From Planctomycetota bacterium (GTDB lineage Bacteria > Planctomycetota > UBA1135 > GCA-002686595): DNA of 64,000 nt. The first letter of the stretch is position 1. The number at the start of each line of letters is the position of its first letter. Position numbers and translations under genes: made by a program. Below the pieces are notes generated by a model, which saw nothing but the letters and a program-made list of their open reading frames with translations, was not told the DNA's origin and did not search any database. Location of the stretch: positions 310,001 to 374,000 of the forward strand of contig JAEUHY010000015.1 in assembly GCA_016795325.1 (NCBI GenBank), in the 5' to 3' direction. Below are positions 18,694-28,075 of the stretch, piece by piece.

Positions 18694-20442
18694 ATGAGTT
18701 CCGCCTCGAACGCGCAGCCGGTCGCGTTGTGTGTCCTGGTCGCCGACGACCAGGCCTCGATGCGCGGCTACCTGCGCACGTTGCTGCAGGCCTTCGGCTG
18801 CGAAGTCGTGGAAGCCGCGGACGGCGCGGCCGCCGTACGCTGCTTCCGAGAGCGCCGCCCCGACTGCGTGCTGCTCGACGCGCACATGCCGGTCATGGAT
18901 GGGTTCGCTGCCTGCAGCGCGATCAAGGAGTCGTGCTCCGAGCACTTCACGCCGGTGCTGATCCTCACCGCGGACAGCACGCCCCAGATGCACACGTTGT
19001 GCGCCCAAGCTGGCGCCGACGAGTTGATCCTCAAGCCGGTGGCGCCCGAGGTCCTGCAAGCGAAAGTGCGCGCCTTTTCGCAGATCCGCAGGCTGCACGA
19101 TCGTCTGCGCACGCAACGCGACGAGCTCGTCAGCCACCAGATGGCGGCCCATGAGGAGCAAGCGCTCGCGCGCGCCCTGATGCGCCACGTCACGCAACGC
19201 GACGGGGTCGGCTGCGGCAACGTGCGGCGCCTCGAATTGGCGGCCGACGGTTACCACGGCGACATCGTGCTCGCGGCCTGGAGCCCCTCGGGGCGTCAAC
19301 ACGTGATGGTCGGCGACTTCACCGGCCACGGGCTTCAGGCTGCGCTCGGGGCGCTGCCGGCCTCGGATGTGTTCTTCTCCATGACCAAGGCGGGGTTCTC
19401 GATCCCCGACATCGTCCGCGAGCTCAACGCGCGGATGCGCGCGCTGTTCCCGGCGAACATCTTCCTGTGCGTCTGCGCGCTCGACATCGACCACGCCAAC
19501 GGCATGCTCACCGCGTGGAACGGTGGGCTTCCCACGGCCTTCGTGCGCTCGGCGACGGGCCAGTTGCGCCCGATCAGGTCGCGCCACCTGCCGCTGGGCG
19601 TCGTGGGCGCGCGAGAGTTCGATGACTCGATCGAGACGCTCTCGATCGCTCACGGCGCGCGCATCTATGTCCACACCGACGGCGTCGCCGAGCAGGCCAA
19701 CTCGCGTGGCGAGCCCTTCGGCGAGGAGCGTCTCATGGCGATCCTGGGCGGCAAGGGCGACGCGGAGCTCGTGTTCGAGCGCCTGGAGATGGCGATCGCC
19801 GCGCACCGCGGCGAGGTCCCTCAGCACGACGACACGACCTTCATCGAAGTGCTGGTGAACAGCAGCGCTGCGCCGAGGTTCGTCGCCGCGGCGAGCGGCG
19901 CCGCGACCGGCGCGCTGCGGCCGGCGATGAGCTGGTCGCTCGAACTGCAACTCGATGGGAAAGCGCTCCGAGAGCTCGACCCCAAGCCGCTGTTGCTGCG
20001 CGCCCTGCAGGAGCTGCAGGGTCTCGACGCGCATCGCGACGTGCTGCTCATGGTGCTGGGGGAGCTGTACAGCAACGCACTCGATCACGGCGTGCTGGGT
20101 TGCGACTCCGCGCTCAAGTCCGACCCTGACGGATTCGCCGAGTACTACGCCCTGCGCGAAAAGCGCTTGGTGGACATCACGCACGGCCGGATCACGGTGC
20201 GTTTGGCGCATCGCGAACTGCCGGACGGCGGCGAGTTGGAGGTCACGGTCCGCGACAGCGGCCCCGGCTTCGACTTCGAGCGGCTCGCACCGGCCGTTGA
20301 TTCATGCCCCTCGGGCCGCGGCGTGGCCTTGGTGCGCTCGTTCTGCAACGAAGTGCGCTTCGCCGACGGCGGCCGGAGCTGCACAGCGACCTACCTGTGG
20401 AAACGCTCACCGGCGATCGAGTCCGAGGCGGCTGCGGCATGA
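18694..20442 (+). CDS. Receiver-PP2C (SpoIIE-like) phosphatase-HATPase protein
   Basis: 582 aa with three modules. The receiver domain (about 10-130) has Asp18/Asp19, phospho-acceptor Asp62 and the LKP lysine. A short linker leads to a PP2C/SpoIIE phosphatase domain (about 170-385) with the metal-binding motifs GDFTGHG and YVHTDGVAE. The C-terminus (about 415-575) is a GHKL ATPase like anti-sigma kinases, with ELYSNALDHGV, DSGPGFDF and the SGRGVAL loop. One protein could therefore both phosphorylate and dephosphorylate a STAS partner, under control of CheA through its receiver. That interplay is inferred. It overlaps cheB by ATGA. Confidence 0.9.
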   Translation: MSSASNAQPVALCVLVADDQASMRGYLRTLLQAFGCEVVEAADGAAAVRCFRERRPDCVLLDAHMPVMDGFAACSAIKESCSEHFTPVLILTADSTPQMHTLCAQAGADELILKPVAPEVLQAKVRAFSQIRRLHDRLRTQRDELVSHQMAAHEEQALARALMRHVTQRDGVGCGNVRRLELAADGYHGDIVLAAWSPSGRQHVMVGDFTGHGLQAALGALPASDVFFSMTKAGFSIPDIVRELNARMRALFPANIFLCVCALDIDHANGMLTAWNGGLPTAFVRSATGQLRPIRSRHLPLGVVGAREFDDSIETLSIAHGARIYVHTDGVAEQANSRGEPFGEERLMAILGGKGDAELVFERLEMAIAAHRGEVPQHDDTTFIEVLVNSSAAPRFVAAASGAATGALRPAMSWSLELQLDGKALRELDPKPLLLRALQELQGLDAHRDVLLMVLGELYSNALDHGVLGCDSALKSDPDGFAEYYALREKRLVDITHGRITVRLAHRELPDGGELEVTVRDSGPGFDFERLAPAVDSCPSGRGVALVRSFCNEVRFADGGRSCTATYLWKRSPAIESEAAAA

Positions 20443-21485
20443 CGAAAACAAGGGTGCTCGTCGTCGACGACTCCGCGCTGATGCGCCGGATGTTGAGCGA
20501 TCTGCTCGCCAAGGACCCGCAGATCGAAGTCGTGGGCTCGGCGCCCGACCCGATCGTCGCCGCCGACCAGATCAAGGCGCTTTCGCCTGACGTCTTGACG
20601 CTCGATGTCGAGATGCCGCGCATGGACGGGCTCACCTTCCTCGAGAAGCTGATGCGCCTGCGGCCGACACCGGTGGTCATGGTGTCGTCGCTGACGGAGG
20701 CGGGCTGCGCCACGACCTTGCGTGCGCTCGAGCTCGGCGCCGTCGACTTCGTCACCAAGCCGCGCGCCGCGGTCGCCGGCGAATCGGCGCAGTTCGCGCT
20801 CGATCTTGCGGCAAAGGTGCGCGCCGCCGCGCGCGCCAAGTTGCGCGCGCGGGCGCCGCTGCCCGCGGCTCGGCCGGCCCTCGACAAATCCGCGAGCACG
20901 GGCGCGATGCTGCGCACCACGAACAAGGTGATCGCGGTCGGCGCCTCGACCGGCGGAACCGACGCGCTCATGGATCTGCTGACCGCCATGCCCGCCGACG
21001 CGCCGGGCATCGTGATCGTCCAGCACATGCCCGAGAAGTTCACCAAGAGCTTCGCCGAGCGGCTCGACGCCGCCTGCCGCATCAAGGTCAAGGAAGCCAG
21101 CGACGGCGATCGCGTCCTGACCGGTCACGCCTTGATCGCTCCCGGCGGAAGGCAGATGGAGCTGACCCGTTCGGGCGCCATCTACGGTGTGCGGGTGTTC
21201 GACGGCGAACGCGTCAATCGCCACCGTCCGTCGGTGGACGTGTTGTTCGAGTCCTGCGCTCGCGTGGCCGGCGTCAACTGCTCCGCGGCGCTGCTCACCG
21301 GCATGGGCGACGACGGCGCGCGCGGAATGCTTGCGCTGCGCAACGCCGGGGCGCACACCGTGGCCCAGGACGAGGCTACGTGCGTCGTGTTCGGCATGCC
21401 GCGCGAGGCGATTGCGCTCGGCGCCGCCGAAGAGGTGCTCGCGCTGGGCGAGGTCGGCCCGCGCTTGCTCCGGCTGGCCGCCTGA
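20439..21485 (+). CDS. cheB: Chemotaxis response regulator protein-glutamate methylesterase CheB
   Basis: 348 aa. N-terminal receiver with Asp10/Asp11 and phospho-acceptor Asp56, an Ala/Arg-rich linker (about 120-155), and a C-terminal methylesterase domain. The catalytic triad is visible: Ser in VGASTGGTDAL, His in QHMPEKF, and Asp in GMGDDGARGM. It removes methyl groups from receptors and opposes the CheR half of the fusion protein. The ATG at 20439 overlaps the previous stop codon; sequence upstream in the same frame belongs to the previous gene. Confidence 0.96.
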   Translation: MTKTRVLVVDDSALMRRMLSDLLAKDPQIEVVGSAPDPIVAADQIKALSPDVLTLDVEMPRMDGLTFLEKLMRLRPTPVVMVSSLTEAGCATTLRALELGAVDFVTKPRAAVAGESAQFALDLAAKVRAAARAKLRARAPLPAARPALDKSASTGAMLRTTNKVIAVGASTGGTDALMDLLTAMPADAPGIVIVQHMPEKFTKSFAERLDAACRIKVKEASDGDRVLTGHALIAPGGRQMELTRSGAIYGVRVFDGERVNRHRPSVDVLFESCARVAGVNCSAALLTGMGDDGARGMLALRNAGAHTVAQDEATCVVFGMPREAIALGAAEEVLALGEVGPRLLRLAA

Positions 21486-21533
21486 GCGCGGAGGCTTGCG
21501 TCCGCCGCTCGCGGCGCGAAGCTTGGCGCTCGC

Positions 21534-22112
21534 ATGTCTGCGGCGGATCCGACGGAACTCGAGCTGTGGCAACGCGCGCGCGTCGCTGGCACGGCGCGCG
21601 ATGAATTGGCAGCGCTGGCGCTCGCCACCGCACGCTCGGAGCTCGCGCGGCGCGGTGCGCCGGCTGCCGACGCGGCGGATCTCGCGCAGGAGGCAGTCCG
21701 CTCGCTTCTCGCTTATGTTGCCCGTGGCGCCGAGGCGCCGAGGGATTTGGGTGCTTTCCTGAAATACCGGGCCTGGGGCGTCCTCTCGGACTTCCGCAAG
21801 CGCCAACGCTCCAAAGCCGTGCACACGCCGCTCCAATCCCTGCCCCTCGAACCCGCCGACCGCGCGCGGGGGCCGCGTGAGTTCGCGGAGCGCCGCCAGT
21901 TGCTCGAGGCGCTGGCCGACTGCCGTTCGCGACTGAACGCCGAGCAGCGGGACACGCTGGAGCTGCGCTACGAGCTCGGTCTCGAAGGCGAGGCCGCGGC
22001 GCAGCACTTGGGCGTGCACCGCAACACGGTCCACGTGCGCGTTCACCGCGCGCTGCTGGCGCTGCGCGAATGCCTCGAACGCAAGGGGCTCGCCGGAGGG
22101 GTCGACGCGTGA
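21534..22112 (+). CDS. ECF-type RNA polymerase sigma factor
   Basis: 192 aa. The region-2-like part contains DLAQEAVRSLLAYV and the basic FRKRQRSK stretch (about residues 45-100). The region-4 helix-turn-helix (about 135-180) reads LNAEQRDTLELRYELGL then HLGVHRNTVHVRVHRAL. It starts 48 nt after cheB and ends in a GTGA overlap with a membrane protein that looks like its anti-sigma factor. The pair may be co-transcribed with the chemotaxis genes or form their own unit; no promoter is obvious. Confidence 0.88.
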   Translation: MSAADPTELELWQRARVAGTARDELAALALATARSELARRGAPAADAADLAQEAVRSLLAYVARGAEAPRDLGAFLKYRAWGVLSDFRKRQRSKAVHTPLQSLPLEPADRARGPREFAERRQLLEALADCRSRLNAEQRDTLELRYELGLEGEAAAQHLGVHRNTVHVRVHRALLALRECLERKGLAGGVDA

Positions 22113-23023
22113 GTGCAGCCCTGCCTCCGCGGCCGCGCCGCGCCGACCTGCCCGACGACGATCTCGCGTTGTGCGTCGCCTATCTCGACGGCTTGCTGCC
22201 CGTGGAGCAGCAACTCGAGTTCGAGCGCCGCTTGGCGGCCGAGCCGGAGCTCGCCGCGCGCGTGCGGCGCCTGCTCGAGACCGACGAGCTGCTGCGCGAG
22301 GCTACCCACCAGGCGCAGCAGCAGACCGACCGCGTGCGGCGTCGGGCCCCGTGGGTGTGGGCCTTCGCTCTCGCGACGGCGGCTGGGCTGCTGATCTGGG
22401 CCGCCGCGAGCAGCGTCGCGCGGCGCGAGGCGCCGTTGTTCGTCGCCGCGCTCGCGACCAGTCACGAAGGCGCGCGCGAGTGGGTTCAGGCCCACGAGCA
22501 ACTCGCCGGCCTGTCGACGGCGGGGCTCGAGAGTGTGCGCGGCGGCGCCGCGGAGTCGAACGTCGCGCCGGAGCGCTTCGTCGAGTTGGCGAGCGAGGTC
22601 GAACGCGCGCAGGTGCAGCGCTCGCTCGCGGCGCCGCTTCCGGCGCTCGAGGCCGGCTACTTCGTCGTTCCGCTGCGGCTCGTCGAACGCTCCGAGGTCG
22701 TGGTCGCGGCCTTGACCGCGCCGGGCCGCGCCGAGCGGCTGTACGAGGGCGCGGACCTCGCGCCCGGCGAGCATGTGCTTCCCGCGCCGCGCTTCGCGCT
22801 CGTGGGGGAAGGTCCCGCGCTGCGCGTTCGTTTCCAGCGCGGTTTCCTGACGCCGGTCGGGTGCGGCGAACTGCCGGTCGTGGTCGCGGTGCGGCGCGCC
22901 GGTTCGGCCGCGGGCGGAGCGAGCTTCGAGGAGCGCGGCGCACGCGATGGAGCGGAGCTCGAAGCTGCGCTGCGCGCGCAGGGCTTCCAGACGCGCGGAT
23001 TCACCGTGCGCGAGCCGCGCTGA
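22109..23023 (+). CDS. Putative transmembrane anti-sigma factor
   Basis: 304 aa from the GTG at 22109. The cytosolic N-terminus carries an anti-sigma-like helical domain with the pattern YLDGLLPVEQQLEFERRL followed by AAEPELAAR (about residues 25-55), without the zinc-binding His-Cys motif. A single membrane helix (WAFALATAAGLLIWAAASSV, about 78-98) and a roughly 200-residue extracytoplasmic domain of unknown type follow. It overlaps the sigma factor gene by GTGA, the usual arrangement for a cognate pair. Confidence 0.78.
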   Translation: MSAALPPRPRRADLPDDDLALCVAYLDGLLPVEQQLEFERRLAAEPELAARVRRLLETDELLREATHQAQQQTDRVRRRAPWVWAFALATAAGLLIWAAASSVARREAPLFVAALATSHEGAREWVQAHEQLAGLSTAGLESVRGGAAESNVAPERFVELASEVERAQVQRSLAAPLPALEAGYFVVPLRLVERSEVVVAALTAPGRAERLYEGADLAPGEHVLPAPRFALVGEGPALRVRFQRGFLTPVGCGELPVVVAVRRAGSAAGGASFEERGARDGAELEAALRAQGFQTRGFTVREPR

Positions 23024-23074
23024 GCCGCCTCGCGCGCGCGCCGTCGGAGCGCAGGCCCGTGCGCGGCGGGGGGC

Positions 23075-23128
23075 TGCGCGCCAGCCGCGTCGAACGTCCG
23101 CTGATCTGCTCGGCGCGCGCGTTTTTTT
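23075..23128 (+). terminator. Possible terminator: GC arms and T7 run
   Basis: The complementary arms GCGCGCC (about 23076-23082) and GGCGCGC (about 23112-23118) precede a run of seven T (23122-23128), the longest T-run in the neighbourhood. The loop is about 30 nt, so the hairpin is weak. It would end the sigma/anti-sigma transcript. Confidence 0.3.
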
Positions 23129-23223
23129 CCGGATCGTGTTGTGCGCGAGCGGGGTCTGCGCCTCGCAGGGGTGCGTGAGGCCGCCACCGGTGGCCGTCGT
23201 CTCCCAACCAGGTTCCGTTCGCC

Positions 23224-26200
23224 ATGCACCTCTCGTCTCGATCTTCCATCGCGCTGGCTGCGCTCACGCTGCTGGCTCCCTCCCGTGCACTTCGTGCGCA
23301 AGCGCCGCTCGGCCCCGTCGCCGCCCCGCCCGCCGCCGAGCAGCGCCACGACGGTGGTCCGACTCCGATCCTCGACGTCGAACTGCCCGATCGCGTGCCC
23401 GGCCCGGGCGACGGCGAGTCCAAGGACAGCGGTTCGCCGGACTTCCTCGGCTTCGTCGCCGGCGCGTACTACCCGCCGGCGGACGAACGCATCGATCCGC
23501 AGCTGCTGAGCGAGATCCGTCTCGAGCCCGGCGACGCGCGGCCCGCGCCGACCGTTTTCGGTTTCGTGATGTTCTCCAAGCGCATCACCGCCGAGCGTCT
23601 GGAGCTCCTCAAGTCGCTCGGCTGCCGCGTGCTCGGCCGCCATCCGCACTACACGGTCAAGGTCGCCTTCCCGCCGCAGCAACTCGACCAACTGGCCGAA
23701 CTGGACTTCGTGCGTTGGATCGGCAGTCCGCGCGCCTGGCAGAAGGTCCATCCGAGCCTGGTGCGTCGTTGTGAGGCCGTGCGCGACGGCGGGCTCGTCG
23801 ACATGTACGTGAGCGTCTACGAATCCGATCTCTCGCCGCTCGCGACGAGCGTGGTCGGTCCGGCGCCGAGCATCGTCGACGCGGGCGAAGCGCCGCGCGA
23901 GGGCGATGCGAGCTACGCAGCCCGCAGCCAACGTTCGAACGGCTGGCAACAGCGCGCGCTCGAAGCGCTGGGGCTCGAAGTCGGCGTGTACGACGACGCT
24001 CAGCGCACGTTCCGCGTCCGCGGTGCGCCGGCGGCGCTGCCGCTCGTGAGCGCGCTCGATTTCGTGCAATTCGTCGAGGAAGTGCCGCTCGCGCAGCCGC
24101 TGCACGACGACACCAGCGCGATGATCATGGCCGACAGCGCGCGCTACTACGCGAACGGCAACACCTACTTCCCCGTGCCGGTCGGCATCCTCGACACCGG
24201 GCTCTCGCTCACGCACTGGGACCTGGCGTTCCACGTCAACGGCGTCGGCTGGGACTTCTCGGGCAGCACGACCGGCGCCTGGGACGATCCGTGCGGTCAT
24301 GGAACCCACGTGACCGGCACCTTTGCAGGCGATGGTTCGGCTTCGCCGGAGCACCGCGGCATGGCGCCGGGCATCGGCGCCAACGGCCAGTTCGCGCGCC
24401 TCTACAACGCCAAGATCCTCATGGGCTGCGGAACGCAAGCGGTGGACTTCGCCGGCGCGATGAGCGTCATGCGCGCTCCGTACCAGACGAGCGCGCGCCC
24501 CATGATCGTCAACAACTCTTGGGGCTCTTCGCCGAACGGGGCCGCGTGGGTCGGTTCCGAGTACGACGCGCGCATCCTCGACGAAGAGGTTTTTTGGCAG
24601 AACCAGCTCTACGTGTTCGCGGCCGGCAACGACGGTCCGGCTGCGGGCAGCGTCGGACTGCAGGCCGGCGCCAAGAACGCGTTCACGGTCGGCAGCGTCA
24701 ACGACTACCGCAGCGGCTCGAGCTATCCCGGTGAGCTCTCGAGCTTCTCCAGCCGCGGCTTGATGGGGGACTCGCGCTGGAAGCCCAACGTGGTCGCTCC
24801 GGGCGACTGGGTGCGCTCGCTCCAGGCCGGTTCGTCCACGGGCTACACGAACAAGGCCGGGACGAGCATGGCCGCGCCGCACGTGACCGGCGTCGCCGCG
24901 CAGATGTGCGACCATCACGCGTTCTTCCGCAACGCGCCCGCGCGCATCGCGGCGAACCTGATGGCGACGGCGATCCCCAAGAACAACACGGTGATCTCCA
25001 CGCACTTGAACGGGCACCTCGACACCTACGGCGCCGGCCGCATCCAGGCCTACCACGCGAGCTTGAACAGCTTCGACTCCGGTTGGACCAACTGGGGCTT
25101 CACGCTGAACGCCGGACAGGGCACCTACGGCGACGTGTACGTCTCACCGAGCTGCACGCGCCTGGTGGTCGTGATGAACTGGCACGAACAGGCCGCCTCA
25201 GCGGGCGCGTCGCAGGCCGCGCTCAACGACTGGGACCTGTGGATCGACCGCGAGCCCTTCACCAGCGGCACGAACACCGGCGAGTACAACGCCGGGCAGT
25301 CGAGCCGCAACAACACGGAGATTCGCTACATCGAGAATCCGCCCGCCGGTTGGTACCGCTGGAAGGCGCATCCCTACAGCGCGACCTCCACGGGCCGTTT
25401 CGGCGTGAGCACGTTCGCGATCTACGGCGACACGACGCCGACCGTGAACCTGGGTGTGGCCGTGAGTTCGCACTACGTGCGCCAGGGCGACGTGGTGACG
25501 TTCACGCCGACGGTCTACAACCCCAATTGGGTGGCTTCGGCGGCGCACATCCGCATGTTCCCCTCGGGCGGAGCGTGGCTCGTCGACTCTTGGCGTTACC
25601 TCAACGATGGGCCGTTCGACTCGCTGTCGGACAACAGCAACTTCTCGGACGAGTGCCTGCTCGGCGACATCCTCAACGGCAACTCGCGCTCGGCGAGTTT
25701 TCAGTACGCGTGGTACAGCGACGGCTGGAAGCAGGTCGACACGGCGTTGTTCGCCGACAACGCGAACGCGAGCGCGGTGAGCAACTTCGTGTTCGTCGAC
25801 AGCACGCCGCCGAGCGAGCCGACGAACGTGCTCTCGAGCACGCATCCGGTGGATGCGTGGAGCTGCAACAACGTCGTCGCCGTGCAATGGGACGCCGCGT
25901 TCGACGCGGGCGTTGGACTCGCCGGGTACTCGTATGTGTTCGACCAGGCCTTCGACACCGATCCCGACGCGTCGATCGAGAGCTCCTTCACGGGCGACGC
26001 CTTCTACGCGCCGGACTCGTTCACGACGTACTACTTCCACGTGCGGGCCGTCGACACGCTGGGCAACGCGAGCGCGACCGTGCACGCCGGTCCCTTCTCG
26101 GTGATGAGCGCTGGAGGTTGGCCGCTGTGCAGCCCCAAGCTCAACAGCCAGTTCTGCTTACCGACGATGTCGATGAGCGGCCGGATCAGCGCCAGCGGCC

Positions 26201-26532
26201 AGGACGATTTACACCTGTACGCCAGCAACATCATCAACAACAAGGCGGGCCTGCTGTTCTGGGGCTTCAGCGAGACGGCCGTCCCGTTCCAAGGCGGGCT
26301 CAAGTGCGTCGGCGGCGCGACCTACCGCTCGCCGGTGCTCAACTCGGGCGGTTCGCCCGGCGGAGCGGACTGCAGCGGCAGTTTCGACTTCGCCTTCACG
26401 CAGGCCTACGCGGCGAGCTTCGGCTGGACGGCGCCGGGCAGCGTGGTCTTCACGCAGTACTGGTACCGCGATCCGCAGTCGAGCTTCGGCACGGGACTCA
26501 CCGACGCGATGGCGATCGTGATGTGCGAGTGA
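23224..26532 (+). CDS. Secreted S8 family serine protease (subtilase), paralogue 1
   Basis: 1102 aa. Clear signal peptide (IALAALTLLAPSRALRAQA). Two similar prodomain-like units, each ending in a DFVRW or DFVQF motif, lie at about residues 65-180 and 235-300. The catalytic domain follows with Asp324 (ILDTG), His359 (CGHGTHV) and Ser548 (GTSMAAPHV), plus the oxyanion Asn in AAGNDGP. Next is a jelly-roll-like domain resembling that after the catalytic domain of KP-43-type subtilases, a beta-sandwich of CARDB/Fn3 style, and a C-terminal cysteine-bearing module (about 968-1102) shared with the two paralogues at 34289 and 38185. Probably an exported, surface-bound or released protease; substrate unknown. 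Confidence 0.93.
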   Translation: MHLSSRSSIALAALTLLAPSRALRAQAPLGPVAAPPAAEQRHDGGPTPILDVELPDRVPGPGDGESKDSGSPDFLGFVAGAYYPPADERIDPQLLSEIRLEPGDARPAPTVFGFVMFSKRITAERLELLKSLGCRVLGRHPHYTVKVAFPPQQLDQLAELDFVRWIGSPRAWQKVHPSLVRRCEAVRDGGLVDMYVSVYESDLSPLATSVVGPAPSIVDAGEAPREGDASYAARSQRSNGWQQRALEALGLEVGVYDDAQRTFRVRGAPAALPLVSALDFVQFVEEVPLAQPLHDDTSAMIMADSARYYANGNTYFPVPVGILDTGLSLTHWDLAFHVNGVGWDFSGSTTGAWDDPCGHGTHVTGTFAGDGSASPEHRGMAPGIGANGQFARLYNAKILMGCGTQAVDFAGAMSVMRAPYQTSARPMIVNNSWGSSPNGAAWVGSEYDARILDEEVFWQNQLYVFAAGNDGPAAGSVGLQAGAKNAFTVGSVNDYRSGSSYPGELSSFSSRGLMGDSRWKPNVVAPGDWVRSLQAGSSTGYTNKAGTSMAAPHVTGVAAQMCDHHAFFRNAPARIAANLMATAIPKNNTVISTHLNGHLDTYGAGRIQAYHASLNSFDSGWTNWGFTLNAGQGTYGDVYVSPSCTRLVVVMNWHEQAASAGASQAALNDWDLWIDREPFTSGTNTGEYNAGQSSRNNTEIRYIENPPAGWYRWKAHPYSATSTGRFGVSTFAIYGDTTPTVNLGVAVSSHYVRQGDVVTFTPTVYNPNWVASAAHIRMFPSGGAWLVDSWRYLNDGPFDSLSDNSNFSDECLLGDILNGNSRSASFQYAWYSDGWKQVDTALFADNANASAVSNFVFVDSTPPSEPTNVLSSTHPVDAWSCNNVVAVQWDAAFDAGVGLAGYSYVFDQAFDTDPDASIESSFTGDAFYAPDSFTTYYFHVRAVDTLGNASATVHAGPFSVMSAGGWPLCSPKLNSQFCLPTMSMSGRISASGQDDLHLYASNIINNKAGLLFWGFSETAVPFQGGLKCVGGATYRSPVLNSGGSPGGADCSGSFDFAFTQAYAASFGWTAPGSVVFTQYWYRDPQSSFGTGLTDAMAIVMCE

Positions 26533-26554
26533 CGCACGTCGACGCGCGCTTAAC

Positions 26555-26588
26555 GAAGGCGGTGGGGCTCGAACGCTCCGCCGCCTTC
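26555..26588. terminator. Bidirectional hairpin between convergent genes
   Basis: A 14-bp stem with two G-U pairs (26555-26568 with 26575-26588) and a 6-nt loop, located between the protease stop and the nuclease stop. The right arm overlaps two bases of the nuclease stop codon. It is suited to terminate transcripts from both sides, though no U-tract follows on either strand. Confidence 0.6.
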
Positions 26589-28062
26589 ACACGTTCCAGG
26601 TGGCCGCGTTCACGGGGCACTCGACGCGCACGAAGCCGGCCGAGCGCAGCGCGCGCGCCAGCGGCAGGCGCTGGTCGTTGTCGCCGTGCACGAGGAACAG
26701 CGTCTCGACCTGGCTCGCCAGCGGGACCAGCGCGTTCATCAGTCCTTCGCGGTCTGCGTGTGCGGAGAAGCCGTTGAGCGTCGTGACCCGTGCTCGCACG
26801 GCGTAGCGGTGGCCCAGGATGTTGACTTCCTTCTCGCCGTCGACGAGGCGCCGCCCGAGCGTGCCGCGCGCCTGGTAACCGACGATCGCGATCTCGGTGT
26901 CGGGCGACGACACGCTCCAGGCGAGATGGTGGAGGATGCGCCCCGACTCCATCATCCCCGAGGCCGACACGATGATCACCGGACCCTCGTCGCGGTTGAG
27001 CATCTTCGAGTCGTCGACCGTTTCGGTGAACGACACGTGCAGGCGTTTGGACGCGCCGCTCTGCACGCGGGCGAGCCGCGCGAGCGCCTCCTCGTCGAAA
27101 CACTCCGCGTGCGCAGCGACGATCTCGGTCGCGCGTTTGGCGAGCGGGCTGTCGACCACCACGCGCAACGCGGGACCGCGGCGGCGTTCGAAGAGCGCTT
27201 CGAGCGCGTGCAGCACGTGCTGCGTGCGGCCCACCGCGAAGGCGGGGATGAGCAGCTTGCCGCGCCCGCGCTGCAGCAGTCGTTCGACCGCGGCGCCCAG
27301 TTGGGCGTCGGTATCGTCCGTCGGCGGATGCGAGCGCGCGCCGTACGTGCTCTCCGCGATCATCACGTCGCCGGCCGCGAGCGGCGTCGGATCGCGCAGG
27401 ATCGGCTGCGCCCGCCCGTAGTCGCCGGTGAACACCAGCCTCCGCACGCCGGCGCGCTCGGTGCTCTCGAGTTCGACCCAGGTCGAGCCGAGGATGTGCC
27501 CGGCGTCGTGCAACCGCACGCGCAGGCGCGGGCCGAGCGTGAACCACGCGCCGCATTCGCGCACGCGGAACAGCTTGAGCGTCGCGCGGACATCTTCTTC
27601 GAGATACAGCGGCAGGATCTCGCGCTTGGCAGGATTCGAAGGTCCGAGCGAAGGCGGATCGTCGTCGCCGCGGCGCCAGCGTGCGCGCTGCGGACGCCGA
27701 CCGCGGACGCGCTCGAGGAGGCGCTGGCGATTCAAGAACTCCGCATCCTTGAGCTGGATGTTGGCCGAGTCGCGCAGCATCGCGTCGCACAGGTCGCGCG
27801 TCGCAGCGGTGGCGTAGATCGGGCCGTCGAAGCCGCGCTGCACGAGCAACGGCAGCCTTCCCGAGTGGTCGATGTGCGCGTGGCTCAGGATGACCGCGTC
27901 GATCTCGCGTGGCTCGAAGCCGAAGCGCAGGTTGCGGCCGTAGGTGCTCGCGCGCCGGCCCTGGAACAGCCCGCATTCGAGCAGGATCGTTCTTCCGCCG
28001 GCGCGCAGCAGGTGGCACGAACCTGTCGTGCCGCCGGTCGCTCCGTGGAAGGCGAGTTCCAT
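26587..28062 (-). CDS. Metallo-beta-lactamase fold beta-CASP RNA nuclease family protein
   Basis: 491 aa from the ATG at 28062. It contains the metal-binding motif HAHIDH (His61, His63, Asp65, His66), the later His of DAGHILGS, the Asp of FTGDYG, the beta-CASP segment IVSASGMMESGR, and the terminal GFSAHADR motif. This set defines the beta-CASP family related to CPSF73/RNase J, which cuts RNA. Its closest style is the bacterial YsgJ/CPSF-like group; exact substrates are unknown. It lies 13 nt downstream of an ECF sigma factor gene on the same strand, so the two are likely co-transcribed. Confidence 0.9.
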   Translation of the reverse strand: MELAFHGATGGTTGSCHLLRAGGRTILLECGLFQGRRASTYGRNLRFGFEPREIDAVILSHAHIDHSGRLPLLVQRGFDGPIYATAATRDLCDAMLRDSANIQLKDAEFLNRQRLLERVRGRRPQRARWRRGDDDPPSLGPSNPAKREILPLYLEEDVRATLKLFRVRECGAWFTLGPRLRVRLHDAGHILGSTWVELESTERAGVRRLVFTGDYGRAQPILRDPTPLAAGDVMIAESTYGARSHPPTDDTDAQLGAAVERLLQRGRGKLLIPAFAVGRTQHVLHALEALFERRRGPALRVVVDSPLAKRATEIVAAHAECFDEEALARLARVQSGASKRLHVSFTETVDDSKMLNRDEGPVIIVSASGMMESGRILHHLAWSVSSPDTEIAIVGYQARGTLGRRLVDGEKEVNILGHRYAVRARVTTLNGFSAHADREGLMNALVPLASQVETLFLVHGDNDQRLPLARALRSAGFVRVECPVNAATWNV

Positions 28063-28075
28063 CGACGGCGTGCGC

